Assembly: GCA_017503885.1 (NCBI GenBank) | Contig: JAFVSF010000104.1 | Location: forward strand, 1-21,157 | Reading direction: 5' to 3' | Length of the DNA stretch: 21,157 nt | DNA from: Clostridia bacterium | GTDB lineage: Bacteria; Bacillota; Clostridia; Christensenellales; Borkfalkiaceae | Part shown: positions 14,789 to 21,157 of the stretch, one piece after another | How the letters are laid out: every line of letters starts with the position of its first letter | Position numbering within the stretch: the first letter of the stretch is position 1 | Position numbers and translations under genes: made by a program | Notes under the pieces: generated by a model | The model's input: the letters and a program-made list of their open reading frames with translations, nothing else | Database searches by the model: none | What the model was told of the DNA's origin: nothing

Positions 14789-16135
14789 ATGGAAAGTTGT
14801 AAATTGTATTGGGACATGGCTTTAAAAGAACTTCAAGTTTCTGTAAGCCCTATATCTTACACGACCTATATCGTAAACCTTAAACCGATTGACGTCGTTG
14901 GCACTAAACTTATTTTAGCAACCGAATCAGAGACTTTTGCTTCACAAGTTGCTACTCGTCTTCACGATAAAATAAGAGAGGCCCTTAAAAGAACAAATAC
15001 CGGTCTTACGGACATAGAACTCTACGTTGGCGACAACAAAGAAGACTATTTAAAACGCAAGGGTTACGCTTCTGGCAGTGACGAGATAGAAAGCACTCCA
15101 ATAAATCCTAAATACACGTTTGACACGTTTGTTGTTGGTTCTTCTAACCGATATCTTTACGCAGCATCTAAAGCCGTTGCAGAAAACCCTGGAAACAGTT
15201 ATAACCCACTTTTTATTTACGGTGGTGCAGGGCTTGGTAAAACGCACATAATGCACGCTATCGCAAACCACATTAAAATACATAACCCAACTTTAAACGT
15301 TTTATACGCAACGTGCGAAAAATTTGCAAGCGACCTCATCACAAACCTCCGTCAAGGCAAGGCTTATTCTCAAGAGGGTATGGAATTTAGAAGCAAGTAT
15401 AGAAACGTAGACGTTCTTATTATCGACGACGTTCAATTCCTTGCTAAAAAACAATCTACTCAAGAAGAATTCTTCCATACTTTTAATGAACTTTACGGTC
15501 AAAACAAGCAAATCGTTTTATCGGCAGACTGTCATCCAAAGGAAATTGAACTTTTATCCGACAGATTAAAAACTAGATTTGAAGGTGGACTTATGGCACA
15601 AGTGCTTCCACCAGATATCGAAACGAAGATTGCTATTTTGCAAAAGAAAGCCGAGATGAGAAAATACGTTCTCTCTTTAGACGTTGCCCTTTATTTGGCT
15701 GAAAAGTCAGACAACGACGTAAGATCTTTAGAAGGTATGCTCAACAAAGTTATTTTTGCATCAATGCTCCACGAACGTCCAATAACCATCGACCTTGCTA
15801 AAGACGCTATATCGGAAAGCGTTGGTGGAGAACAACGTGAAGAGATTTTAACGACGGATAGCATTATAGAGGCCGTTTGCTCTTTCTATAAAATTCAACG
15901 CAGTGATTTAGCAGGCAAAAAGAGGAACAAGGAAATAGTTGAGCCAAGACAAATTTGTGCTTATCTTATGACTGAAATGCTTTCAATTCCTCTTGTAACC
16001 ATAGGTCAAGCCTTAGGTGGAAGAGATTATACTACAATTATTCACGCAAGAGATAAAATCGCAGAACTCATCAAAGAAAATCAACGTATACAAACAGAGG
16101 TTAAGGATCTTAAAAACCTCATTTTAAAGAAATAG
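14789..16135 (+). CDS. dnaA: Chromosomal replication initiator DnaA
   Basis: DnaA binds origin boxes and opens the duplex. The 448-residue protein has domain I at about 1-85, a short linker to about 107, the AAA+ domain with Walker A GGAGLGKT (145-152), Walker B VDVLIIDDVQF and the arginine-finger segment LSDRLKTRF, and the DNA-binding domain at about 340-448. The box-recognition signature reads GGRDYTTIIHA (410-420): the usual His after Asp is Tyr414. After the sensor-I strand the common SSDRPPKEI reads SADCHPKEI (245-253). An AGAGGA site precedes the ATG. The next gene is mnmG, one base away, rather than dnaN. Confidence 0.98.
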   Translation: MESCKLYWDMALKELQVSVSPISYTTYIVNLKPIDVVGTKLILATESETFASQVATRLHDKIREALKRTNTGLTDIELYVGDNKEDYLKRKGYASGSDEIESTPINPKYTFDTFVVGSSNRYLYAASKAVAENPGNSYNPLFIYGGAGLGKTHIMHAIANHIKIHNPTLNVLYATCEKFASDLITNLRQGKAYSQEGMEFRSKYRNVDVLIIDDVQFLAKKQSTQEEFFHTFNELYGQNKQIVLSADCHPKEIELLSDRLKTRFEGGLMAQVLPPDIETKIAILQKKAEMRKYVLSLDVALYLAEKSDNDVRSLEGMLNKVIFASMLHERPITIDLAKDAISESVGGEQREEILTTDSIIEAVCSFYKIQRSDLAGKKRNKEIVEPRQICAYLMTEMLSIPLVTIGQALGGRDYTTIIHARDKIAELIKENQRIQTEVKDLKNLILKK

Positions 16136-16136
16136 T

Positions 16137-18002
16137 ATGGCTTTATTTTTAGAAGAAAATTTCGATGCCGTAGTAATAGGTGCAGGCCACGCAGGCGTAG
16201 AATCTGCCCTTGCCCTTGCTAGGCTCGGTCATAAAACTGCACTGCTTACAGTCAACCTCGACAACATTGCTTATATGGCGTGCAACCCATCTATTGGTGG
16301 CACGGCTAAAGGTCATTTAGTTAGAGAAATTGACGCTCTCGGTGGCGAAATGGGCATTAACGCCGACAAGGCAATGCTCCAAATAAAAATGCTCAACCGT
16401 GGTAAAGGCTCTGCCGTGCAATCACTTAGGTCGCAATCCGACAAGTACGCTTATCATAAACTTATGAAAAGCACGCTTGAAAACACTCCAAATCTTCGCA
16501 TAATTCAATGCGAGGCAACTGAAATTAAGGTGGAAGACGGCAAAGTCGTAGGGGTAGTAACGTCTTTTAACTACCTTATACCTTGTAAAACTGTAGTCGT
16601 TGCAACCGGCGTTTACCTAAACAGCAGAGTTATTGCAGGCGAGTGGGTTAAAGATGAAGGTCCATCGGGCTTTGCACCTGCTAACGCTTTGACAAAAAAT
16701 CTTATCGATTTGGGATTTACAGTTAGAAGATTTAAAACAGGCACACCTGCAAGACTTGACCGTAGGTCTATAGATTTTTCAAAACTTGAAATACAAGAAG
16801 GCGAAACAAAGGTTTATCCGTTCTCTTTTATGACGGACGGCGTACCCGAAAAACAAGAGCCTTGTTATATAACTTATACAAACAAAAAAACACACGATAT
16901 TATACTTTCCAATTTAGACCGTTCTCCACTTTACAACGGTAGTATATTGAGTGCTGGTCCTAGATACTGTCCGTCTATCGAAACAAAAGTCGTAAGATTT
17001 AAAGACAAAGATAGACACCAAATTTTCTTAGAACCAGAGGGAGCAGACACTAACGAAATTTACGTTCAAGGCATGTCAACTTCTCTCCCTCACGACGTTC
17101 AAATAGCCATGTATAGGTCGATTAACGGCTTAGAGAACTGTAAAATAATGCGTTATGCTTATGCTATAGAATACGATTGTATCGATAGTTTAGACCTTCT
17201 TCCAACCCTTGAATTTAAAAAGGTTAAAGGGCTTTTTACAGCAGGCCAAATAAACGGTACAAGTGGTTATGAAGAGGCGGCGGCACAAGGTCTTATAGCA
17301 GGCATCAACGCCTCGATGCAAATGCAAGGCAAAAAGCCACTCGTTTTAAACCGTGACGAGGCGTATATAGGCGTTTTAATAGACGACCTAGTAACCAAAG
17401 GCACGGACGAGCCTTATAGAATGATGACTTCTAGAGCCGAGTATAGAATCTTCCTACGTCAAGACAACGCAGATAGCCGTCTTACCGAAAAAGGTAGAGC
17501 CGTTGGGCTTGTAACGGATGAAAGGTGGCAAAGATTTTTAGAGCGTAAACAGTTGATTGATAAACTTAACGAAGAAATTTCGGTCAACTTCTCACCAAAG
17601 GAAACTACTGAGTTTATAAAAGCAAAAAGTACGGGCGACGTTTACGGTGGGCTATCGGTTAGAGATATGATAAAGAGAAATATTCCTCTTGAAGATATTA
17701 TGGAATATTTTAATCTTTTTAAAGAATACCCTTACGACATTTTAGAAAGAGTTGAAACGGACGCTAAATACGAGGGCTATCTTAAAAAAGGTCTTGAACA
17801 AATTGAAAAGACTAGAAAGTTAGATGAAAAGAAACTACCTGAAGATATCGACTATTACCAAATTTCAGGTCTTAGAAACGAGGCTCAAGAAAAACTTGCA
17901 AAAATAAGACCACAAAGTCTTGGCCAAGCATCTAGAATTTCAGGTGTAAACCCTGCTGATATTGCAGTACTTATGGTATATTTAAGAATGTCGAGAGGTT
18001 GA
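16137..18002 (+). CDS. mnmG: tRNA uridine-5-carboxymethylaminomethyl modification enzyme MnmG
   Basis: MnmG (GidA), with MnmE, installs the carboxymethylaminomethyl group at U34 of tRNAs reading split codon boxes. The 621-residue protein is full length, with the FAD-binding GAGHAG (15-20), the family signature CNPSIGGTAKGHLVREIDALGG (about 49-70), GPRYCPSIE (about 273-281) and the tRNA-binding C-terminal helices ending in SRISGVNPADIAVL. It starts one base after the dnaA stop and lacks a clear ribosome-binding site, so it is probably translated by coupling. MnmG usually neighbours mnmE and rsmG near the origin; direct linkage to dnaA is less usual. Confidence 0.97.
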   Translation: MALFLEENFDAVVIGAGHAGVESALALARLGHKTALLTVNLDNIAYMACNPSIGGTAKGHLVREIDALGGEMGINADKAMLQIKMLNRGKGSAVQSLRSQSDKYAYHKLMKSTLENTPNLRIIQCEATEIKVEDGKVVGVVTSFNYLIPCKTVVVATGVYLNSRVIAGEWVKDEGPSGFAPANALTKNLIDLGFTVRRFKTGTPARLDRRSIDFSKLEIQEGETKVYPFSFMTDGVPEKQEPCYITYTNKKTHDIILSNLDRSPLYNGSILSAGPRYCPSIETKVVRFKDKDRHQIFLEPEGADTNEIYVQGMSTSLPHDVQIAMYRSINGLENCKIMRYAYAIEYDCIDSLDLLPTLEFKKVKGLFTAGQINGTSGYEEAAAQGLIAGINASMQMQGKKPLVLNRDEAYIGVLIDDLVTKGTDEPYRMMTSRAEYRIFLRQDNADSRLTEKGRAVGLVTDERWQRFLERKQLIDKLNEEISVNFSPKETTEFIKAKSTGDVYGGLSVRDMIKRNIPLEDIMEYFNLFKEYPYDILERVETDAKYEGYLKKGLEQIEKTRKLDEKKLPEDIDYYQISGLRNEAQEKLAKIRPQSLGQASRISGVNPADIAVLMVYLRMSRG

Positions 18003-18003
18003 T

Positions 18004-18165
18004 ATGCAAGACGAAAAAATTACTGACGTTACACCAAAAAAGCCAGAGCCTGTAAAAAAACCGACTCTTTCGCAAAAAAAGAAAAAATCCCCAAACGAGG
18101 ATTTTAAACGCAAATATTTTGACTATTACGACGATATAAAAATCAGTGATAGACAAGACTGGTAA
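18004..18165 (+). CDS. Small lysine-rich protein, 53 residues, function unknown
   Basis: This short frame begins one base after the mnmG stop and has a good AGAGG site five bases upstream of its ATG, inside the last mnmG codons. It is followed after 11 bases by an intrinsic terminator, which makes it the natural last gene of dnaA-mnmG. The protein starts MQDEKITDVTPKKPEP, has a lysine/proline-rich basic middle (PVKKPTLSQKKKKSP, 16-30) and an aromatic acidic end (DFKRKYFDYYDDIKISD, 33-49). There is no signal peptide or membrane segment. The basic stretch suggests nucleic-acid or ribosome contact, but I do not recognise the family and propose no function. Confidence 0.55.
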   Translation: MQDEKITDVTPKKPEPVKKPTLSQKKKKSPNEDFKRKYFDYYDDIKISDRQDW

Positions 18166-18176
18166 GTATAAAACGT

Positions 18177-18210
18177 AAAAGCGTACGGAAAACCCGTGCG
18201 CTTTTGTAAA
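18177..18210. terminator. Terminator after mnmG and the small gene
   Basis: AAAAGCGTACGG (18177-18188) pairs with CCGTGCGCTTTT (18194-18205) around a five-base loop, with one G-U pair. A and T runs on both sides make it usable on either strand; on the minus strand it would end a transcript of the structured region at 18212-18393. Confidence 0.85.
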
Positions 18211-18211
18211 T

Positions 18212-18393
18212 GGCTGTGCCTCAACGTACGACTGATTTTTATGAAAAGGGTTAGTTGCAAGCAAGACGGTTTTTTATGAGATTTTTACAAGGGAATTACC
18301 TTGCTGGTAATCGGAATTGTAAAAAGCCATAAAAAGACTAGTATTGCGACGCAAATAAGCCTTTGAATATCAGTCGCGAGTTGGGACATAGCC
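18212..18393 (+). ncRNA. Candidate structured RNA, rod-like with central bubble
   Basis: The two ends of this non-coding segment pair: 18212-18225 with 18380-18393 (13 of 14 pairs, two G-U), then 18229-18236 with 18369-18376 (8 of 8), then 18245-18249 with 18360-18364 (5 of 5) and UUA/UAA. A central bubble follows, with a small hairpin UUGC-GAC-GCAA (18344-18354) in its 3' arm. The apical arm pairs 18271-18278 with 18328-18335, 18282-18290 with 18317-18325 and 18295-18300 with 18306-18311, closing on UUGCU. Closing stem, bubble with a 3'-arm hairpin, and irregular apical stem are the architecture of 6S RNA, which binds RNA polymerase. No promoter for the plus strand is evident, so the strand is uncertain. 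A miniature inverted-repeat element or a riboswitch is also possible. Confidence 0.45.
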
Positions 18394-18415
18394 CTATATA
18401 ATCAACTTATAGGTG
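18393..18415 (+). promoter_or_regulatory. -10 element and hairpin covering the ribosome-binding site
   Basis: A TATAAT at 18397-18402 could start a transcript near 18409 for the dehydrogenase gene, but no good -35 is seen. CCTATA (18393-18398) can also pair with TATAGG (18408-18413), which includes the first bases of the AGGTG ribosome-binding site; this matters only if transcription enters from upstream. Confidence 0.4.
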
Positions 18416-18420
18416 CATTT

Positions 18421-19380
18421 ATGTTAAATATTTCAATTTTAGAAAAAGACACTTTAACTACTGGCGATATGGACTTCACCCCATTTGATAAGCTTGGAAA
18501 AGTGAACTATTATAACTCTATAAAAGGTGAAGAGTTAATCTCTGCAGTTAAAGATGCCGACCTTGTTTTTATAAACAAAACCCAGTACACAAAGGAACTT
18601 TTTGACCTTTCTAAAAATCTTAAATTTATAGGCATTTTTGCAACGGGCTTTAATAACGTTGATTTAGAAGAGGCTACAAAACGTGGCGTTACGGTTTGTA
18701 ACGTACCTGCTTATTCTACGTCTTCCGTTGCACAACTTACAATGACCTTTATTTTAGAACTGGCTTCAAATCTTTCGCTTTATAATAAGTCTACTCACGA
18801 CGGAAAATGGATAGAAAGTAGTACTTTTTCTTATTTCCCTTATAAATTTTCGGAAATAGAGGGTAAAACTTTAGGTATTTTTGGGCTTGGCGATATAGGT
18901 ATAAACGTTGCAAAAAGGGCTTTGGCTTTTGGTATGAAAGTTATAGCCTATACGAGAACACCTAAAACGGTAGATGGCGTGGAATTGGTTGAAAAGGAAG
19001 AACTTTTTAAACGTAGCGACTTTTTAACCTTGCACTCCCCTTTAAACAAACAAACTGAAAAGACCGTAAACGAATACACTCTTTCTCTTATGAGACCCAC
19101 TGCGTTTATAATAAACACGTCTAGAGGTGGAGTAATTGATGAAACTGCCCTTGCAAACGCACTTAAAACAAAGCAAGTAAGAGGTGCTGCACTCGACGTT
19201 CTCACTAAAGAGCCAATGCAAAAAGACTGCCCTTTATTTGGACTAGAAAACTGCATTATAACGCCACACATTGCTTGGACTACTGAAGAAGCAAGACGCA
19301 GACTTTTGAAAGTTGCCTGCGAAAATGCCGAAATGTTTTTAAAAGGCACACCACAAAACGTAGTAAACGGCAAAATTTAA
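18421..19380 (+). CDS. D-isomer-specific 2-hydroxyacid dehydrogenase, glycerate dehydrogenase-like
   Basis: The protein reduces 2-oxoacids to D-2-hydroxyacids, or the reverse, with a nicotinamide cofactor. The 319 residues show a normal two-domain layout. The cofactor loop is GLGDIG (155-160), and the catalytic set is R235 (NTSRGGVIDE), E264 (TKEP) and H283 (ITPHIAW). The PHIAW and EARRRL end is typical of glycerate dehydrogenase / hydroxypyruvate reductase, though phosphoglycerate dehydrogenase-like or other substrates remain possible. After the second strand the protein has YTRTP rather than an acidic residue, which may favour NADPH; that is inference. An AGGTG site precedes the ATG. The gene lies alone downstream of the structured RNA candidate. 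Confidence 0.88.
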   Translation: MLNISILEKDTLTTGDMDFTPFDKLGKVNYYNSIKGEELISAVKDADLVFINKTQYTKELFDLSKNLKFIGIFATGFNNVDLEEATKRGVTVCNVPAYSTSSVAQLTMTFILELASNLSLYNKSTHDGKWIESSTFSYFPYKFSEIEGKTLGIFGLGDIGINVAKRALAFGMKVIAYTRTPKTVDGVELVEKEELFKRSDFLTLHSPLNKQTEKTVNEYTLSLMRPTAFIINTSRGGVIDETALANALKTKQVRGAALDVLTKEPMQKDCPLFGLENCIITPHIAWTTEEARRRLLKVACENAEMFLKGTPQNVVNGKI

Positions 19381-19442
19381 ACTTATTATTAGCAAAATTT
19401 ACCAATTAAAACACCTCTTTTATAAATATTTATAAAAAAGTG

Positions 19443-19471
19443 TTGTATTTAAATAATTTATAGTGTATAAT
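19443..19471 (+). promoter_or_regulatory. Promoter of the PqqD-like gene
   Basis: TATAAT (19466-19471) with TTGTAT (19443-19448) 17 bases upstream. The start is predicted near 19478, just before an AGGAGG site (19483-19488). The AT-rich inverted repeat just upstream (about 19411-19443) may be a weak terminator of the dehydrogenase gene. Confidence 0.6.
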
Positions 19472-19494
19472 ATAACTACTATAGGAGGCTAAAT

Positions 19495-19761
19495 ATGAGA
19501 GTAAAATCTGGTTTTGTCGTGAGAGAAGTTGGAGGTAAAAAATACGCTGTTGCTACGGGTGAAGCTGCTCGCAGTTTTAAGGGTATGCTTAGTTTAAACG
19601 ACGTTGGTGCTACTATTTTTAAACTTTTACAACAAGACACTACTGCCGAGGCTATAGTAGAGGCTATTTTAGCCGAATATGACGCAGACCCTGCTCTTGT
19701 AAGAGCCGACGTTGATAATTTTATTTCTCAACTTAGAGGAATTGACGTAATAATTGATTAA
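19495..19761 (+). CDS. PqqD-family protein, stand-alone RiPP recognition-like domain
   Basis: The 88-residue protein matches the PqqD fold by pattern: two N-terminal strands (SGFVVREVGGKKYAVATGEAA), a SLNDVGATIFKLLQQ helix (33-47), a TTAEAIVEAILAEYD helix and a final helix beginning after VRADVDNFISQLR. PqqD-type domains bind leader peptides of ribosomally made peptides and present them to modifying enzymes, often radical SAM proteins. None of those partners, and no precursor-like peptide, is within the window, and this gene has its own promoter, strong ribosome-binding site and terminator. Many Clostridia carry such orphan copies of unknown role. The family call is by recognition only. Confidence 0.8.
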   Translation: MRVKSGFVVREVGGKKYAVATGEAARSFKGMLSLNDVGATIFKLLQQDTTAEAIVEAILAEYDADPALVRADVDNFISQLRGIDVIID

Positions 19762-19765
19762 AAGC

Positions 19766-19795
19766 AAAACTCAACCGAAACTGGTTGAGTTTTTT
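19766..19795 (+). terminator. Terminator of the PqqD-like gene
   Basis: AAAACTCAACC (19766-19776) pairs perfectly with GGTTGAGTTTT (19783-19793) around a six-base loop, and the T run extends to 19795. It begins five bases after the stop. Confidence 0.92.
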
Positions 19796-19843
19796 ATTTC
19801 AAAAATAGGCTCACCAAAAATTGAGAATTGCAGGTATAATTAA

Positions 19844-20710
19844 ATGAATATAAAATCAAAAGAAAAAATCAATAAAGGATGGTCATCAGACGCTAAATAT
19901 TGCGTTACAGACAACAATGATAATAAATATTTGTTGAGAATTTCTTCAATAAAGGAATACGACAACAAACTAAATGAATATAAACACATGCAAAAATGCG
20001 CAAAATTAGGCGTTTCCATGTGTGAACCTGTCGAATTTGGCGTTTGTGAAGAGGGTGTTTATGCTATCCATACGTGGATTGATGGAGTTGATGCTGAAGA
20101 TTATATACAAAAACTTACCACAACTGAGCAATACCAGTACGGAATTGTTGCAGGACTGCAACTAGCAAAAATTCACAGCATTAACGCACCGCTAAATACC
20201 CCAGATTGGGAAACTAGGTTTAACAATAAAATAGATCGAAAAATAAAAACGTATGAAAACTGCCCCCTAAAACTTGAAAAAGGAAGTCTTTTTATCGAAT
20301 TTATTAACAATAATAGACATTTACTAAAAAACCGACCTAACGTATATCAGCATGGCGATTACCACATAGGTAATATGATGATAAGCACGAAAAAAGATTT
20401 AGTCGTTATTGATTTTAATCGTAACGATTTTGGTGATCCGTGGGAAGAATTTAACCGTATAGTTTGGTGTGCGCAATCGTCGCCAGCATTTGCAACAGGA
20501 ATGGTTGATGGATATTTTGACGGCAATGTGCCAGAACAATTTTGGAGACTGTTAGCGTTATATATAAGTTCAAACACTCTTTCCTCGTTACCTTGGGCTA
20601 TACCCTTTGGCGAAAAAGAAATTAACGTTATGATAAACCAGGCAAAAGACGTTTTGAGTTGGTATAATGATATGAAAAATTTTGTACCTTCATGGTATAA
20701 AAAATATTAA
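19844..20710 (+). CDS. APH-family phosphotransferase
   Basis: A 288-residue protein of the aminoglycoside phosphotransferase / choline kinase fold. The catalytic loop HGDYHIGNMM (170-179; D172, N177) and the metal-binding VIDFNRNDFGDPWEEF (188-203; D190) are intact, and the N-terminal lobe has the LLRIS strand (30-34). Full-length relatives with the same NKGWSSD start and a SWY ending are common in Firmicutes, are generally annotated only as phosphotransferase, and are not proven resistance genes. The substrate is unknown. The start follows an AGGT at eight bases. A TATAAT overlapping this site (19835-19840) is too close to the ATG to be its promoter, and no clear promoter was found. Confidence 0.85.
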   Translation: MNIKSKEKINKGWSSDAKYCVTDNNDNKYLLRISSIKEYDNKLNEYKHMQKCAKLGVSMCEPVEFGVCEEGVYAIHTWIDGVDAEDYIQKLTTTEQYQYGIVAGLQLAKIHSINAPLNTPDWETRFNNKIDRKIKTYENCPLKLEKGSLFIEFINNNRHLLKNRPNVYQHGDYHIGNMMISTKKDLVVIDFNRNDFGDPWEEFNRIVWCAQSSPAFATGMVDGYFDGNVPEQFWRLLALYISSNTLSSLPWAIPFGEKEINVMINQAKDVLSWYNDMKNFVPSWYKKY

Positions 20711-20800
20711 CGTACGTTAATTAATTTTCAATTTGTCAAACTGTTATGTTTCATGGTAAAATCCTCTTAAATACAGCACCCCCTATTTAAACAAAAAAAG
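20711..20800. other. Gene-free spacer after the phosphotransferase
   Basis: No reading frame, RNA or promoter was recognised here. The segment leads to the terminator at 20801-20823 and then the repeat cluster; the whole gene-free stretch is 20711-21157. Confidence 0.5.
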
Positions 20801-20823
20801 GCGAACTGACAGTTCGCTTTTTT
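20801..20823 (+). terminator. Terminator of the phosphotransferase gene
   Basis: GCGAACT and AGTTCGC form a seven-pair stem around GAC, followed by six Ts. An A run at 20793-20799 makes it potentially bidirectional. Confidence 0.85.
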
Positions 20824-20880
20824 ATATATCTTTAATTAAGGTTTAAAAGCAAGTAATATGAGGCTCAAAAAACCGAAGAA

Positions 20881-20970
20881 CAAAAACACCCCGAAAGTTC
20901 GGGGTGTAATTATTGAGTGTAGATTTAACGTTTTAGATGCGAGTTTGCCAAGGCTCGTGAACCCGAAAAG
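20881..20970. repeat. 90-bp exact direct repeat, copy 1
   Basis: All 90 bases are identical to 21059-21148, with a 178-base period. The unit holds the ACACCCCGAA/TTCGGGGTGT hairpin (20886-20907), a 25-base AT-rich link and the GCGAG-type box. On the minus strand the hairpin is followed by five Ts, so it can act as a terminator in that direction. Confidence 0.95.
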
Positions 20971-20995
20971 CAACGTGACGTTGCATCCCTTTTTT
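20970..20995 (+). terminator. Hairpin with T run between the repeat copies
   Basis: GCAACG (20970-20975) pairs with CGTTGC (20979-20984) around TGA, followed after ATCCC by six Ts. It is present only after copy 1. Confidence 0.55.
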
Positions 20996-21058
20996 ACTCT
21001 TTCAAAGTTAAAATAAAGGATTAGATACGAGCAAGACGAGGCTCGTAAACTTAAAAAG

Positions 21059-21148
21059 CAAAAACACCCCGAAAGTTCGGGGTGTAATTATTGAGTGTAG
21101 ATTTAACGTTTTAGATGCGAGTTTGCCAAGGCTCGTGAACCCGAAAAG
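21059..21148. repeat. 90-bp exact direct repeat, copy 2
   Basis: Identical to 20881-20970. The sequence diverges immediately after it and the window ends nine bases later, as expected if assembly stopped at a multi-copy repeat. Confidence 0.95.
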
Positions 21149-21157
21149 ACTTGGTAG

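Larger units (their letters stand above)
20846..21157. repeat. Intergenic repeat cluster, multi-module
   Basis: The region alternates two modules. One is a GC hairpin ACACCCCGAA/TTCGGGGTGT. The other is a roughly 41-base box beginning TTAGATRCGAG and containing AGGCTCGTRAAC and AAAAGCAA. The box occurs at 20934-20972 (GCGAG type), 21020-21060 (ACGAG type) and 21112-21148 (cut by the end of the unit), with a degenerate copy at about 20846-20880. The central bases differ while the flanking CGAG/CTCG stem is retained. No gene, transposase or terminal inverted repeat is seen. The window ends in this array. Confidence 0.8.

Noticed and set aside
17971..18264. Minus-strand open frame of 97 codons, Phe-rich and apparently hydrophobic
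   Set aside because: It is the reverse reading of a lysine-rich frame (AAA becomes TTT) and of the terminator, so the membrane-like character is an artefact.
18948..19373. Minus-strand open frame of 141 codons
   Set aside because: It is antisense to the dehydrogenase and lacks a ribosome-binding site; the sense protein has all catalytic motifs.
19844..20710. Aminoglycoside resistance gene
   Set aside because: The catalytic motifs define the broad phosphotransferase family only; nothing visible points to aminoglycosides or to a resistance island.
20881..21157. Possible CRISPR array
   Set aside because: The repeat unit is 90 bases with a 178-base period and there are only two exact copies; the intervening sequence contains related repeat modules, not unique spacers, and there are no cas genes.

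Overview
The window looks like chromosomal DNA of a low-GC Bacillota, most likely an uncultured anaerobic gut-type Clostridia. Three things point there. The conserved Firmicutes block ecfA1-ecfA2-ecfT-truA-rplM-rpsI is present. There is a single-chain pyruvate:ferredoxin oxidoreductase of 1174 residues. Strong TTGACA/TATAAT promoters and AGGAGG ribosome-binding sites are common. No rRNA, tRNA, CRISPR array, integrase or transposase was seen, so apart from the repeats at the right end this is mostly core genome.

Layout. 1-47 holds the start of an exported protein on the minus strand. It diverges from an AraC-family regulator (340-1185) across an intergenic region with two near-consensus promoters and a cluster of nine-base motifs. 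1247-2571 carries a membrane-tethered HTH/zinc-ribbon protein and a GNAT acetyltransferase. 2684-7034 is the ribosomal protein / TruA / ECF transporter block on the minus strand. 7294-10818 is nifJ (por), alone on the plus strand, with its own promoter, 5' hairpin and strong terminator. 10952-14530 is a tight minus-strand run recF-cysK-mrp-membrane protein. 14531-14788 is an AT-rich divergent region. 14789-18165 is dnaA-mnmG plus a 53-codon gene. 18166-18420 holds a terminator and a strong candidate structured RNA. 18421-20710 carries a D-2-hydroxyacid dehydrogenase, an orphan PqqD-like protein and an APH-family kinase. 20711-21157 is gene-free and contains terminators and a repeat cluster; the window ends just after a repeat copy.

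Transcription diverges from the recF/dnaA gap: mostly minus to the left (exceptions nifJ and the AraC gene) and plus to the right. This would fit a replication origin there, but no recognisable DnaA boxes were found and DnaA carries Tyr in place of the usual His in its DNA-binding signature.

The observations most worth following are four. First, the 182-nt rod-like RNA candidate at 18212-18393, with 6S-like architecture but no family assignment. Second, the 90-bp exact repeats near the right end, one module of which resembles part of that RNA. Third, two promoters placed so that araC and ecfA1 should be leaderless. Fourth, the unusual DnaA/origin combination. All assignments were made by reading the sequence; no database or folding program was used.
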